From assembly GCA_947179155.2 (NCBI GenBank), contig OX359275.1:36328808-36392807 (forward strand): a DNA stretch of 64,000 nucleotides, written 5' to 3'. The position numbers and the translations under genes are program-made. Below the pieces are notes generated by a model that ran no database searches, was not told where the DNA came from, and saw only the letters and a list, made by a program, of their open reading frames with translations. Positions within the stretch are counted from its first letter, which is position 1; every line of letters starts with the position of its first letter. Shown in pieces: positions 22,108 through 35,447 of this stretch. The DNA is from Hedera helix. Taxonomy: Eukaryota; Streptophyta; Magnoliopsida; Apiales; Araliaceae.

Positions 22108-25100
22108 ATGGGGTTGTCTTTCACAAAGCTGTTCAGCAGGCTCTTTGCGAAGAAAGAGATGCGCATTCTGATGGTAGGTCTTGATGCTGCTGGTAAGACT
22201 ACCATTTTGTACAAGCTCAAGCTTGGAGAAATTGTCACAACAATCCCAACTATAGGTGAGTTTTTTTTCCTTTCCAAGGATAAATGAGTTTTGCTCGCTT
22301 CTTCAGTTAACATGGGGTTGCTATTACTTAATAATTGTTATTGCTGTTCCATTAATGTCAATTCACATGGTGTTTGTTCTATTCAAATGCGAGTGAGGTC
22401 ATGGTTTCGCTAGTTTTCATGCTGTTATAGATACACTCATCTAAATTACCATAGAAGGCATCCCTGTCTTTTTAGCTTGTATCATACAAGTACTTGATCA
22501 AGGTTACAGTGATATGTTGTCATAGTCCGTTGCTTAATTAAGATATTCAATTATTGAAAGAGACTGCTTGTCTTAGTTGAAAAGTCAGAAATAACGCATA
22601 TTCATGGGGAAGATAATTAGAGAGGGAATCTTAACCATGAATAGCTGTAAGTCCCTTAACGAGGTCAAATGCTACGGCAATACTGGATGCAAATGGAGTA
22701 GCATGTACTTTCGACAACATGTTAGATTTCAAGTTTGGCTATACAAAATTGGTGGTGGCACGTGGTTTGGTTTGGGGCCTTTGTATTTTAGAACATCCAA
22801 TTATGTGGGACTGGGAATAACCAAAAAGAAAAAGAAAGAAAAGAAAAGAAGGATTGTGACTTTATTCTTTGTGTTTCAAGAACAAAAAGGTTAGCTGCGA
22901 TTCACATTATTGGATTGGAAGCCAAAGAAAGAAACACTATGCTAACCATCTAGTTTTGTTTAAATTTTGAAGAACTTACTGATAGGATTATAAGTTATTT
23001 AATTGTTTACTACTAAGAAGCCATCTTATTTAGGTTGCTCATTGCTGTTAAGATTAACATCGATGCATATCAAAAAGAAAAAGGCAACAATGATTTGAGT
23101 TTAGGTTTCCTCATTCCAATAACATATTGTTCTATCCTAGTGGCATTAGCTCCTATTCGATTATTTCATGGTTTCACAATTATTTTCCGCATAACATCTT
23201 GTTTACAACCATGCGACTTTCAATCTTTTACCAGAAAGATGTCATTGCTTGCAGGATTTAATGTTGAGACTGTGGAATACAAGAACATTAGCTTCACTGT
23301 TTGGGATGTTGGTGGTCAGGATAAGGTATGCATTTTTTGTCCACTTCTTTTGTTGGTTTCACTTAAATAAAGAAGTCTTCTGCTGCTATAGAGTGAAGCT
23401 AATGAAATTGAATGGAATCCCACTTATTTTTTGTATATAGAATTTTGACTATAGAGTCTTGACTCAATAGTACTAGGTTTTCCAGTAAACATGATTTAAC
23501 TGGCAAAGGGTTTCTAGTGTTATTTGATGTTAATTTTGTTCCTGAATTATGCAGAATAATAGAGTAATCTGTCAAAAACTATTTGCAAAGATAATAAGAT
23601 TCTTAGTATAAAACCTATAATTCTAATTTCTACATTATCTGTAGTACATTAAAGGTTATTAATGAGCCAGAAACATTATGATGTTACCAATCAGCAAAAT
23701 GAATAATAAGTTGTTTTTCTGCATACTATCGAGAGTAGAATTGAAGGTAAACCTCTGTATGATTTACCAAATTGCTGTTGTAATATAACCATTATTATGT
23801 GCTTGCATCCACAGGTTTTCAGTTTTGCTTCTTCAACATTGAATATCACTAAACAAATATATATCCAAAAAAAAATATTGAACATCACTAAATCATAATA
23901 TAATATAAGTCTAATTATACTGTTCTTATGACATAATACAAATAAATCCTGGTTTATTTTTACTCGAATACAAATCAGGAGGTTTTGAGATGTCTTCTGT
24001 TTTCTTGTTTGCTCGTTTGTGCCCGCGTGAACCAACCCAACAAACAAGGAAGGAATGCTTCTCAGTTATTATTCTATTGAACCACCTCTCTGAAAGTGTC
24101 TTCATTGTTGAATCCTGTTATACATTCTTTCTTCAGTTCGTATGTTTATCATGTGGGTTTGATGCTAATTTTTTTGTCTATTACAGATCCGCCCACTGTG
24201 GAGGCACTACTTTCAGAACACACAAGGTCTTATCTTTGTAGTGGATAGCAATGACAGAGATAGAGTTGTTGAGGCAAGGGATGAGTTGCATAGGATGTTG
24301 AATGAGGTATTTACCCTTTGATTGTGCTGTTCATTTCCCACTTTGCGTGATCATGAAATACATTTGGATTTTCTGTTGGACTATCTCATCGAACCTCTTA
24401 TAGATAGCTACAGATTTGTTCCCTACAGTAGCGCAACTATCTGGGTCAAATGTGTTTCTCTAAAAGAATTACTTGATAGCTAGTGCCATTTTGCATCCCT
24501 AGAGTTGATTGCTATGACTGTTTCTAATTTGTGTTTCTTTCTGCTAATGGCCTGCCCTTTTCACATCATAGTTTTTCCATGCACAATGTTTGGCATCTTT
24601 TTTATATAATCTTATTTGCACAACGAGAATCTTCAAACTTTTAAGAAGTTTCCCTTACCTCATTATTTTAAGCTATTTATTGTTTTATTCTTGGTTTGGC
24701 GAACTCATTTTTCTTTTCTGGGAAGTCCTCAAAACTCTTCTGTTCTATATTTTCTCTTTCACTTGCAAATTATATAGAAATATGTTGTGTCATTAGGATT
24801 ATGGGGTGTGCTGTTTGAAAAAAATATTATTTATGCGTATTGTTTCTTATCAGATCGTAATCTTACAGAGAAAAGTAGAGTTTAATGAATCTTATGGTCT
24901 TCTATATACCAATTGAATTTGGTGTCTAGTTGCTAGTGAGATGATGTATGCTTCTGAGTTTCTGTTTTGCCCTCATACACATGTCTTGTCCTTTTTATTT
25001 ATTTACTCAGGTGTGTTCATTGAGATGTTGAGTCGTTGACCTAAGAAATTTTAGATACAGACTAGGCAATATGTACAGTATGTTTTGTATAAATTTCATT

Positions 25101-25551
25101 TACAAAAGTTTATGAATTAGTTTATGTTGTACTTGTGTTAGAGAGGTAGAACAGGTTGTTTAGGGTAGGGTTGGTTGAAGAAAATTTATCTATAAACCAG
25201 GAATTCATGTTTTATTTTTTTGACAGTCTGTTAAGGATAAATCTTTCTGCAAAGAATCATTCTTTCATAATTAGGAAGAACTCGAAGTAGGATTTGAATA
25301 TACAAGTTAATAATGACGTGAAAAGGAGAGCAACCATCATCCATTTGACAAAAATGATGGAGGCATAGGGATTTGAATTGAGCTGACCGATGTGTCAATT
25401 AGGTCTCTTTCTTCTCTCTTCGCCATTTAGAGGGAAGCAATGTACACTCTCTACTTATTATTCTTTATTTATTAGCGAGTGCTACATTGTCATCTTTTTT
25501 ATCTGTACATACTACAGATATGGTACGTGCAGGCCGTGTACGAGCCTTTTT

Positions 25552-25593
<42 letters not shown>

Positions 25594-27126
25594 CTTGTGA
25601 AGCTGTGGTCATTAGACCTTTTTGCCTTCTGTTATGAATGTACTTAAATCTGAACCCTTTGTGACAAGATAATCTGTTTCTCTGCAAGTTCTAATGAAAG
25701 AAAATCTCGAGCTATGAGGTCATAGGTGTAGCACTCCATATAGTCAAAACGCACAAACGTAGCAATCCTTTCAATGCCTGGCATCATGTGGCAGTTTCGC
25801 AGGGATGGTTTATTTCATAAAATATTACTAAGGTAGCCGAAAGATGAATATGGAAAAGAATCAGAAATACATTTGAGTATATGTTTCATGCTGCTATACG
25901 AAGAGTGTGCTCTTTAATACCGCGTTTCTTCTTTGTTACATCTGCTTCTCAACCCTTATTTACTGCCCAGAAAAAAAAGGATCTTTTGTTGCATGCCAGC
26001 TTTGCAAAGGGTATAATTACTCTAGAAAAGCTGCTGTCATTTCCCTCATAATTTTGGCTACATTTATTATATTCATTTTTATTTTTTTGCCTTTTCTGCA
26101 TCATTGCTAAAAAGTTGGTCACTAGCATCAGCAGTTGTTTATATTTTTGGCCTTTGTATGCATTATTGGGAGGAAAAGTTAGTGTTGTCTTCATGATGAG
26201 TCAATGACCACTATGATGGGCGTAAACTTCTTATCACCTTCTTACAGTCATTAGTCATATGTGTTCTATCAACTTATTAGTGGGACAGGACAGGACAGGA
26301 CAGGACGGATGAAGAAGCAGCGCTTTTAGAAACTAAAATATGTATTTTAATGTGGTTCTAGGATGAACTCAGAGATGCTGTTTTGCTTGTCTTTGCCAAC
26401 AAACAAGATTTACCCAATGCGATGAATGCTGCAGAGATAACAGACAAGCTTGGTCTTCACTCTCTCCGTCAACGTCACTGGTAAGCCTTCATTTTTGGTT
26501 AACTTGCAGCTTATCAAAACCATAATTTTTTTTAATAAAACAATAATTAAACGTGTAGTCCATGAAGAGGAAACATTCATATTAAATCTGTATGAACCTC
26601 TTGATGTTGGAAGCTTGGTTCTGCAAATTGTTACATAGGACAGGTTGCCTTGCAATTTTGGTCAAGATGGATGGTAACATGGTTTTAAAACAAAAACTAA
26701 CCATCTATATATAGATTGAAGATAAATATATTGTTCCTCTGCCAAAGAAAAATTTAAAACTATTGAGGCTTATTTGATTTTGTGGTCCATCTTCAGGTAC
26801 ATCCAGAGCACATGCGCCACCTCAGGGGAGGGTCTTTATGAAGGGCTGGATTGGCTTTCCAACAACATCGCTAGCAAGGCAAGTACATGAATAAGCTTTG
26901 CAAAGTAATGATACATAACAAAATGAGATTGCCCTCAATAGAGATTCTTCGACTTTCAAAATTTGCAGAACAATTAAAAGTAAAATCTGCAGTGTTTCAA
27001 AGTTTTCAAAGTAATGCAAGTTAATAGCAAAGATAATTGAGAGCATTGAGCTCGTAGTTTTATGTTTCCTTTTTCTGTGTACCACTTTTTGCTTATTTTG
27101 GCATACCTTGATGTTTGCAGGCATGA
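22108..27126 (+). CDS. ARF1: ADP-ribosylation factor, class I (ARF1-type small GTPase)
   Basis: Joined coding exons 22108-22255, 23255-23325, 24187-24306, 26362-26480, 26797-26878 and 27121-27126 give 181 aa, the normal ARF1 length. Gly2 is the N-myristoylation site after an amphipathic helix. The P-loop GLDAAGKT spans 24-31 (K30, T31), switch I has T48, DVGGQ spans 67-71 with Q71, NKQD starts at 126, and CAT lies near 159-161. Class-I ARFs cycle between cytosolic GDP and Golgi/TGN membrane GTP forms and recruit COPI and clathrin adaptors under Sec7-domain GEFs and ARF-GAPs. Introns 1-4 have GT-AG ends. The last begins GC (AAG before GCAAGT) and ends GCAG, leaving only the Ala codon and stop in the final exon; reading through it instead would give a 183-aa product. 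Every intron join preserves phase. The gene appears intact. Confidence 0.97.
25557..25589 (+). repeat. (CT)n microsatellite in ARF intron 3
   Basis: Uninterrupted CT repeat of about 16 units within the ~2-kb third coding intron. Confidence 0.9.
26283..26306 (+). repeat. (GGACA)n minisatellite in ARF intron 3
   Basis: Four to five tandem GGACA units lie just upstream of exon 5, with no coding meaning. Confidence 0.85.
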
Positions 27127-28324
27127 ACTGAATGAGTTTGGTTGCGGTTGGATTTTCCTTGTAGACATTGGGTAGATACTATTTAGGGCCACCAAGTAAT
27201 GTTTGTCAATTCAGAGATTATGTTTGTCCTTGAATTTTTCAGCGATGCAGCACAATGGTTGCTGGAGATTACCGTTGAAGCTTTTTGTCTGCTTGATATC
27301 GCTGCTTTGGCTATTACTTGGCTGCAAAAAATACTTGTTTTGTTATGGTAACGTCATGTTCAATGAACTACATATGTTAGTCTATTTTTAGAGGTATGGA
27401 ACGGGTTTGGATTTTTGGAATGCAAGTGAAACTTATTAAATTCAACCAAGTAGATTTTTTGCCGAACCTATATTGACCAATGGGGTTTGTGCTCAGTGGT
27501 TCATTGTTGCATAAAATTTACGTGTCATGTTGATAGAAGTGACTGGGACTGGGTTTGTGGTGGGAACTATTACCGCCGCTCGTCAGCCATACGAGGAACA
27601 CCGAGGGACCAAGTTTTTTGCTACATTAATCATCTGGTTTAAATTGTCAACTATTTTGAAATATAACTAGTCTTTTAGTAGAACTCTTGATTTGTAAAAT
27701 GTTGATCACGGGGTGCGTCTGATGGCGCCATTCTTTTTGAAAATTATTTATAATCATATTTTGTAAAAAGAATTAAGTAGTAATTTGGTGCTTATTATTA
27801 CTTGTCAAAATGTAATAATACGGAGTGGAGTATTTTACAAATTTATTCCTAGTTATTTTATTAGTCTCATTCGTTACTCCTCTATACTACATTAAACCTT
27901 TTGTTTTGGTAATTTAAACTTGAAATAAATGATAATCAATTTCTTCATTACGAAACAATTTTCACTTTTTTACTGGTTTAAATATTTTTTCATTATCTAA
28001 TAACTAATCTTTAAAACTGCTTACAATTAATAATAAATAAAGAATCACATTAAATTGATAAAAAAAGAAGAAGAAAGATTGTAAAATGATGGAACATGGC
28101 AAAGTATAAAAGCGTTGATTAGGTCACATATTCGTGGTTTCTATACAATTTCATGGTCCAAGCCAAGATAAAGTAGCCAAATCCAAATTATGAAAATACT
28201 CCCTAATGAATGATATTATGGCCACAAATAGGAAAGCTTGAGCATGTGGTTGGGGCAGAGACTTTTCCAATTCCATTTCCAACTAAAATAGCAATTACAA
28301 GTTGCTAGCACTTGTTGTTCAATA

Positions 28325-28560
28325 TACTCCCTTCCTTTTAAAAAGGAGTTTTATTTTGTTTCAAAAAAATAGTTCTATATATTTTAAATGACACAAAGTC
28401 AGTTAATTTACCATCACAATTTCATTATATATAATACTATCGCAGCTAAATTAAACAATCAGTAATTTGGGTGTAAACTTGTAATAAAATGTCCTTAAAG
28501 TTAGTAAAATTTGTAAACACAATTTTTTTTATTTTTTATTTTTATAGAATGGAGCGAATA
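28325..28560. mobile_element. Stowaway-like MITE
   Basis: The left end reads TA then CTCCCTTCC and the right end GGAGCGAATA, inverted versions of the CTCCCTCCGT terminus of Tc1/mariner-type Stowaway elements with TA target sites. Length is about 235 bp, AT-rich, with no coding. Confidence 0.6.
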
Positions 28561-28603
28561 ATTGTTTTTATATTGGCATCATTATATGAAGAAGTTTTAA
28601 TTT

Positions 28604-28742
28604 ATAAATATAGATACACAAAAATCAAACACAATATCGATCCTAGCCATTAAAAGTATGTGTATAGTACGGATTTCAATGTAAACACTTTTTAATGGCT
28701 AAGATCAATGTAGTATTTAATTTTTGTGTACCTAGATAGACT
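28604..28742. mobile_element. Short fold-back element
   Basis: The left arm (TAGATACACAAAAATC then TAGCCATTAAAA) is repeated inverted in the right arm (TTTTAATGGCTA then TTTTTGTGTACCTAGATA). The arms are about 50-55 bp with mismatches around a short loop. Confidence 0.6.
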
Positions 28743-31700
28743 TATCCGATTTAGATTGAGATGGATCAATAGCTACCGACCCCAATCTAATCACATCCAT
28801 TGTTATTATTATTCCTCAATTCTTGGCTGTTGAGTCATTTTCCATCCTACACCATTTTCGGAAAGAAAGCAAAACAGTTTTCTTTCTCAACAAGAGAAAG
28901 GGTCCCTTTTCTTTTCTTTGGAACTCAATAACAACAAACAAAATGATACATACATGATAGCACTTCGAACTGAATTCATCATTACATCTCTAATTTTAAC
29001 TCTTACTTGCAATCTCTACTACGTACGTGTGACTAACACTCTTTTGGATTTCCCTACCTCAATTTTAACATCCCTTTAAATTCAATCTTTGTCCATGTTT
29101 AAAGGATAATTATTTTTAATTTTAAAAAAGTATTGCTATATATGACGATAAATTCATGTCGATATTAAATACCTAATATATATAGATAATGAGATATAAT
29201 GGTGTAAAGAAGAGAGTCAATTGTTAGAGTTTTATTTTATTGCTTATAATTCTTCAATAGTTACGGTCCATATTCGACATATAAATTATTTTCCCGTGTT
29301 CTGATTAAGTTTCGTAATCTTATAACTGTTGAGAATGTACTAACTCATTAACAAATGTAAATTTGAGGGATAAAATTGCTAAATACGCGCCATAAAGTTA
29401 AGTGAGCTTAAAGTTAAGTGAGGTAGACAATACAATCTTATGGTTTATGGCCACAAGATAATATTTCTTAGAGTAGTAATGCTGCCATGAAACTTTTGCA
29501 TCAAGTGTCAAACTCTATTCAATTTTTGTTTGGGATATTAGGAAGACAGCTGATGCATTGATCATAAGATAAGATTTATGATAAGTGGGAGAAAGATCTT
29601 GCTTTAAGGGGACCCCTGTTAGGAATTAGTCATTTTAATTCTAGATTGTATGTGCTTTTGGCTTAATCCACGTATCATGTTCAAACTCAATTCAATTTCT
29701 CCTTTCTTTTCTATTTTTCTGTGTGTAGCAATTGTTTAAACCTAACTTAACATGTTCTTTGTCTAGCATTATAATGCTTAATTTGTTTTCAAATTCGAGA
29801 TATATTCGGACATTTTAGGTCAATTTACTAATTTTTAAAATTCAAAATTGATATAAATTAATTTAAAATTTGAAAATAAACGAACATGGTAATTAATACT
29901 TTAGTAATTATGTTGTTTGATTAGAATTAAATATATTCGTAGAGATTTGAATTTTGGAACATCGAATATTGACTTAAAAAGTTAAAATATATCTATTTTT
30001 AAATAGGGGCAAAACAAATTAATTTCCAACAGCTATTGCTTCGTTTTTGGGAAGGAAATTATTCAACCATTTAGAGTTATTTTAATGATCTAAAATTTAA
30101 TTTTGGTAGTCGGTGGAGGACGACGTAAGAAGTGATCTTATATGAACCATCCAATTTTCATTTTTACTAAATCAATTAAGAAAATATATATTGGGAACTG
30201 ATCTTACTAGAAGACAATGAATTCCATATAAAATCTAATCGTTACTTAAATGGATGAAGCTAAGTCGAATTTAAGTATATTGGTACATGCTATTTTAGGT
30301 TAATTAACCATTATTTTCTTCAATTTCATTTAAAGGCAAGTTTTCCACTAGAGTATTTTAGTCAAATGATATGTGACGCGTGAATTATGAGCACTTCATA
30401 CTATATTTATGGCTCAAGTCTATAATCTACCATACTTGTTTAATGAATTATCAATTACTTAACCACAGTTGTTCAATGAATTATCAATTACTTATGACTC
30501 TGATATCAATTATTAAAAATATTTGGTCTATATATATTCATATAAAATTATATTTTAACCCAAAATATTAATTTATTAAGTCTATGGTCAATTAGAGTAT
30601 ATATGATTTTAATTTTTTTATTATTATTCGTTATGAAACTTTACTATAATGAGATATCTCGACACATTAATCAACATTCTAGTTTCACCCAAAAGTGAGA
30701 GTGTTGTCATTTCAAACAAATCATAATTTTTTTTTTGTGCGAAATACAAATCACTACAAATTTATGCACAAATTACAAATGAATAAGTGTAAGTGTACAA
30801 ACTCAAACATAAATTTGCATTTAAATAATAAAAAAGTGTAATCTGACACGAAAATCCATGTCAGACCCTACTTTTTAATAGTGCAGAATGAGTTTGTGTT
30901 TGAGTTTATATTTAAAGATTTATCCATTACAAATTTTATTTAGTCTTCTAACAAATTTTATAGAATTATATATGTCCATATATATATGATATCGCATGAA
31001 CTTGAACATGAATTATTTTATCCCTTCGTTTCACAAAAAGCATATCCATTGAGATATAGACCCATTTGTAAAAAATTTGTTCCACAAAAGAGCTTACTTT
31101 TTTAGCGATAAAAATATAAAATTACATAATATTTTAAAATTATTATATCACACTAATTTTAGAGAAATGTACGGAAAAATATTTTTGACGTTCACAAATT
31201 TTATAAATGGATTTTTTTTTGCGGAATATATATAAGAATAAATAGTAAAATTTTGCTGAAATACATTAGAATTTATCCACTGGGTAAGGAAATAAAAAAT
31301 CAAATTGACTTTTTTCAAAGTTAGGTGCTACCTTATTATGATAACTTGTTATTATGTTACCGTGTTAAAGAACTCAAATTTGTGTACTTTGTGTCGCTCA
31401 TTCTTTTTGATTATTTGTTATTTATTAAAAAAAAATATTCTTTTAATTATAATTTTTTTTTGTGACAAATTACGATTATAAAATATTTCAATTTTTTGAA
31501 TTATTTGATAAAAAAGAGAAGAAGAAGTCCGGGATAAGCTTAAACATGTAACAAGTGAGCAATGACATAATTGTGAGAGAGTACAATTATTTGATTATAT
31601 ATATATATATATATATCGATTCATGGCTGGAAAAGGCGTTGAGCTGTAAAAACCGTATAATACATACAAATGAACATAATCATGAACTTCCCAAAATATA

Positions 31701-31836
31701 TTTCTGGCTGAAATGTGAGATAAGAGGATTTGACGTTTTCTTAATGATGGGAATATATTCGATTACCTTTTTCTTTTTCCGGGGTATACAACTTGTTACG
31801 TCCATGTCCTGATAGATAATTTAATGGCAAAAAATA

Positions 31837-32050
31837 TACTACTCACTCCATTATCCAAAAAAAAGTCTCATTTATAAATATTTTTAATTGCATAATTTTT
31901 TTTAATATAACATAACACAAGATTTTTAAATTTATTATTATATACTTTTTATTATACCATATAATTAAATTAATAATTTATTTTTTATGAGAATAAATGC
32001 GAAATAAAAATATATCGTTAAATATGTGTTTTTTGTGAACGGAGGAAATA
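31837..32050. mobile_element. Stowaway-like MITE
   Basis: The left end TACTCACTCCATTATCC and the right end GTGAACGGAGGAAATA are inverted and imperfect, matching the CTCCCTCCGT-type terminus. Length ~210 bp. Confidence 0.5.
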
Positions 32051-32169
32051 ACAAAAATAAAATAAAATATGAGTGCCATTTTCTGAAGGCGTCAAGGCTT
32101 CTTTATCATGGATCTTACATTTGTCTATGTTATCTTGAAAGGGCAAAAGGGCCGCTTTGAATATTTGCG

Positions 32170-32850
32170 ACGATACGAGTTAGACCTGGTACTTTTGATC
32201 CTGACCTGCGAGTTTGTTCACTTGTAAAAAATTGAGTTTTAGACCTTAAAAATATAGTCTAAAAAAATTTGGGCCGTTTTTGACTTGGCCCGATCCGCGG
32301 GCTAATTTTTTTATATATATTTTATTGCTCGACTTTGTTGAAAAAAAAAATGTTAACTTATAAAATGAATCAAATAGAGAATTATGAAGACTATAAGAAT
32401 AAATTTGAACATGTTATCTTAAATAATAATACAAAAAAATATTATAAATAAAATATATATCACATTTGGTCTTCTTTCTTTTATTCTTTTACTCTCTTAT
32501 TTTTAATAAATAATATTATATACATTTATCAATTAATTAATCACAGTTCACAAGATTAGTTATATTTTAATATATAAGAGTACAAAATATCTATAAAATT
32601 ATTGATTATTTTATTTTATTTATTAATAATATTAAATGATTATATAAAAATTATGTGTCATAATTGTAAATAATTAATGTTAGTATTTATTTCAAATTAT
32701 AAGTCATAATAAATAAATAAATAATTTTTTTTATAAAAAAAATAGCTCAAATAGCCCATGAGCCAGGCCACGGGCCTAACATTTTCAACTCCCGTTTTAA
32801 CTCGATCCGTTTAGATCAACCTGACCCGTTTGTCGAGTCTAATACAAGTA
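32170..32850. mobile_element. Possible non-autonomous hAT-like element
   Basis: The left part contains GACCTGGTAC, CCTGACCTGCGAG and GGCCCGATCCGCGGGC. The right part contains inverted counterparts such as GAGCCAGGCCACGGGCC and AACCTGACCCGTTTGTCGAGTC. The ends resemble the GGGT/ACCC-rich termini of a widespread plant non-autonomous family. No exact duplication was found. Confidence 0.4.
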
Positions 32851-34004
32851 ATCAACATCTTTTGTTTATTGGTGAAGTACTCTTTTTGTGTAACAGTAAA
32901 AGTTCACTTTTTCCTTGATTTAATTATCCAATTGTGATTACAGAATCAATTTCGTTTATAAGAGAAGTCAAGCATAATTATTAAAACTTAGATATGAAGG
33001 CGACTCTCCTTATTTTGGAGAGACCTTCACCTAAATCTCCTTTATTATATTTTAATATTTTTTTTCTTTCTATAAAGTTTATTCTCTCTTCTTGTGAGAT
33101 TTGGTTTTTCTAAAAATATAAATGATTTTTTTTCTCTTTGTGAAAGAGGATTTCGTTATCATTTTTTGGGAATCTGTGTTCTTTAGTTGGGAGTTTTTTT
33201 TTGTTCATGAAAATTTTTTCGGTACATGAATGATTGAAAATAAATTACTCAGATTTGAGTGTGTTTTTATCATGACAACCAGTTCTTCCTTTACATGTAT
33301 TAAAGAACTGCTCTGCATATTCTCTTATTAGTTTTAGATTATGATTATTTTTTAGAAGTATATTTGGAGTCTACTAACTATTGTAACGATTGATCTTTTT
33401 TTTTTATTATCTGTTATTATGTTTGAAAAAATTACCATTTCAATTCTTAGTATTGTAATATTTTTATCGTTTATAACAATTTATCGTTTCAATATATTTT
33501 AATCGGTTAAACTGTTTGATAAAAAAAAAAACATAACTAATTAATATATATGGGTACAACTCAACAACTTTTATACATTAATCACTTGACATAAAATGCA
33601 ACATAAGAGAAAAAGTAATTATTAGTATCTTTAATCTAATTAATTTTCAACTACCATAAATGGAATACAAGAATAAATTTTAAAGTTTACATTAATTTAC
33701 CCCGTACTTGACGAGCCCCACTGCCTACTTGCTGCAATGTTTTGAAAATTGAATTGGACTGGACTGGACGGACGAACCAGTTAGGCAAGAAATCAGTTAT
33801 AATTCTATGTTCAATTTAATTTGACCGGCTTAAATTAGTTTAGTAAAAAATCAATTTGAACAATTGGCCATCGGTTAAATCAGTAATTTCATTAATTAAA
33901 ATTAATTGATCCAGTGAAATACTTTATAATTTTATTAGTCAATTTTCTTATAAGATTAAACACTTTTAGCATATTGTACCATAATTTTATTATATTTAAA
34001 GGTG

Positions 34005-34006
<2 letters not shown>

Positions 34007-34058
<52 letters not shown>
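34007..34058 (+). repeat. (AT)n microsatellite
   Basis: Uninterrupted AT repeat, about 26 units. Confidence 0.95.
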
Positions 34059-34062
<4 letters not shown>

Positions 34063-34856
34063 GTATTTAGAACTCTTTGGTTAAACACCGGTTGAAACAA
34101 AAGAAGTTTTATTTGTCAATTTTTTATTCACATGAATCTTCCTTATCATTTATAGTATAAAAAATATATTATAATGATGCTCTTAAGTTTGTCATCACTC
34201 ATCACAATCAAATTATCGTTTCACGACTATTAAACTAACGCCGTATTAGTTTTAAAGAACAATATGGAACAAAATACAAATTCAACAAAACAAATGATAG
34301 TTAGTGGTTCTAACTTTTGTAAACGGATGGATTATCTTATAAATTAATTGTAATCATAATTTTTTTTGATAAATATCAACTTTTAATTGCTTTCTTTAAT
34401 TTTAAATCATTATTTATAATTTTTTTCACGCAAGAGGAGCTTATCAAATTGAGCAGTAAAACAAAAGAAGAAGAAAGTCTCGTATATTGGAAAATGGAAA
34501 CCTTCACCAACTAATTAACCTGAATAGCAAGGCTGAAATTGAAGTCTAGTTTCCTGCTAGTGGACTTTATTTTGGACCCAAAATATGACTTCTGATGGGC
34601 CTTATGGATACTGAGGTTTCACTCAATCTTTTAAATTTCTTTATTAATTTTTCCTTGTATAGTTCATTACTAGTGTTGCTCATAGTTGTATTAAATCGAG
34701 CATAATATGTAGTGAATGTACACCTTCAACATTTGTATTTACTGCAGTTTCTTCCCTTGATAAATGTGGAGCTTCATGAAGCTCAAGATAATAGGATACT
34801 GATGATTACTCCCTTCGTTCCACAATAGAAATATAATTTTATTTTATATCCGTTAT

Positions 34857-34861
<5 letters not shown>

Positions 34862-34942
<81 letters not shown>
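34862..34942 (+). repeat. (AT)n(GT)n compound microsatellite
   Basis: About 23 AT units are followed without a break by 17 GT units, about 500 bp upstream of the MYB start codon. Confidence 0.95.
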
Positions 34943-34944
<2 letters not shown>

Positions 34945-35329
34945 TTCCTATTTTAAACTATAAATTAACATAATATTCTAAACATATCATTACTTATATT
35001 TTAAGGCAATAGAATATTATCGTCAGTACTAAATTTTTTAGTAACTATGAGAGTGTCTACTGAAAATTTTAAAAATATAGAGAGAGTTTATCCTTTTCAA
35101 AAACGAGGTAACTTGCGGTTTATTTAATTAATTATACTTTCAAAAGTCACGCATTTAGGTGATGATACATGGAACAAACTAAAAATTATTTTGCTCAAAT
35201 ATTTGGAATGGATGGATTAATTATGTGTATATTTCCATGAAAGTTAGGTCAAAAGCTTTCTTACGTACTTTCCATAATAATATATGTTAATTACTTAGTA
35301 AATACCATCTTAGCCAAGCTAGCTAGCTC

Positions 35330-35336
35330 TATAAAA
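35330..35336 (+). promoter_or_regulatory. TATA box of the MYB gene
   Basis: TATAAAA lies 111 bp upstream of the MYB ATG, preceded by AGCTAGCTC and followed by a C/T-rich leader, consistent with a start near 35360. Confidence 0.6.
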
Positions 35337-35447
35337 TCAACTTCCACCTCCATTATCTTCCTTAAATTCCACAAGTACGTAATAGCTTCTTCAGATCAAT
35401 ATATATCCCAGCTCTCCCTTTCTCTTTCCGTCTCCGTCGTAATAAAA

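Larger units (their letters stand above)
27127..35329. other. ARF 3' UTR followed by a gene-free interval with MITEs
   Basis: The first ~500-600 bp are probably ARF 3' UTR; no poly(A) signal stands out. The rest shows no credible gene. It contains Stowaway-like elements, a fold-back near 28604, a possible hAT-like element near 32170, and long (AT)n and (GT)n runs. Open frames here are short and AT-driven. Confidence 0.6.

Noticed and set aside
22014..22313. 99-codon minus-strand ORF
   Set aside because: Antisense shadow of the ARF P-loop exon.
22604..22894. 96-codon plus-strand ORF
   Set aside because: Lies in an ARF intron, ends in a Lys run from a purine tract and has no splice partner.
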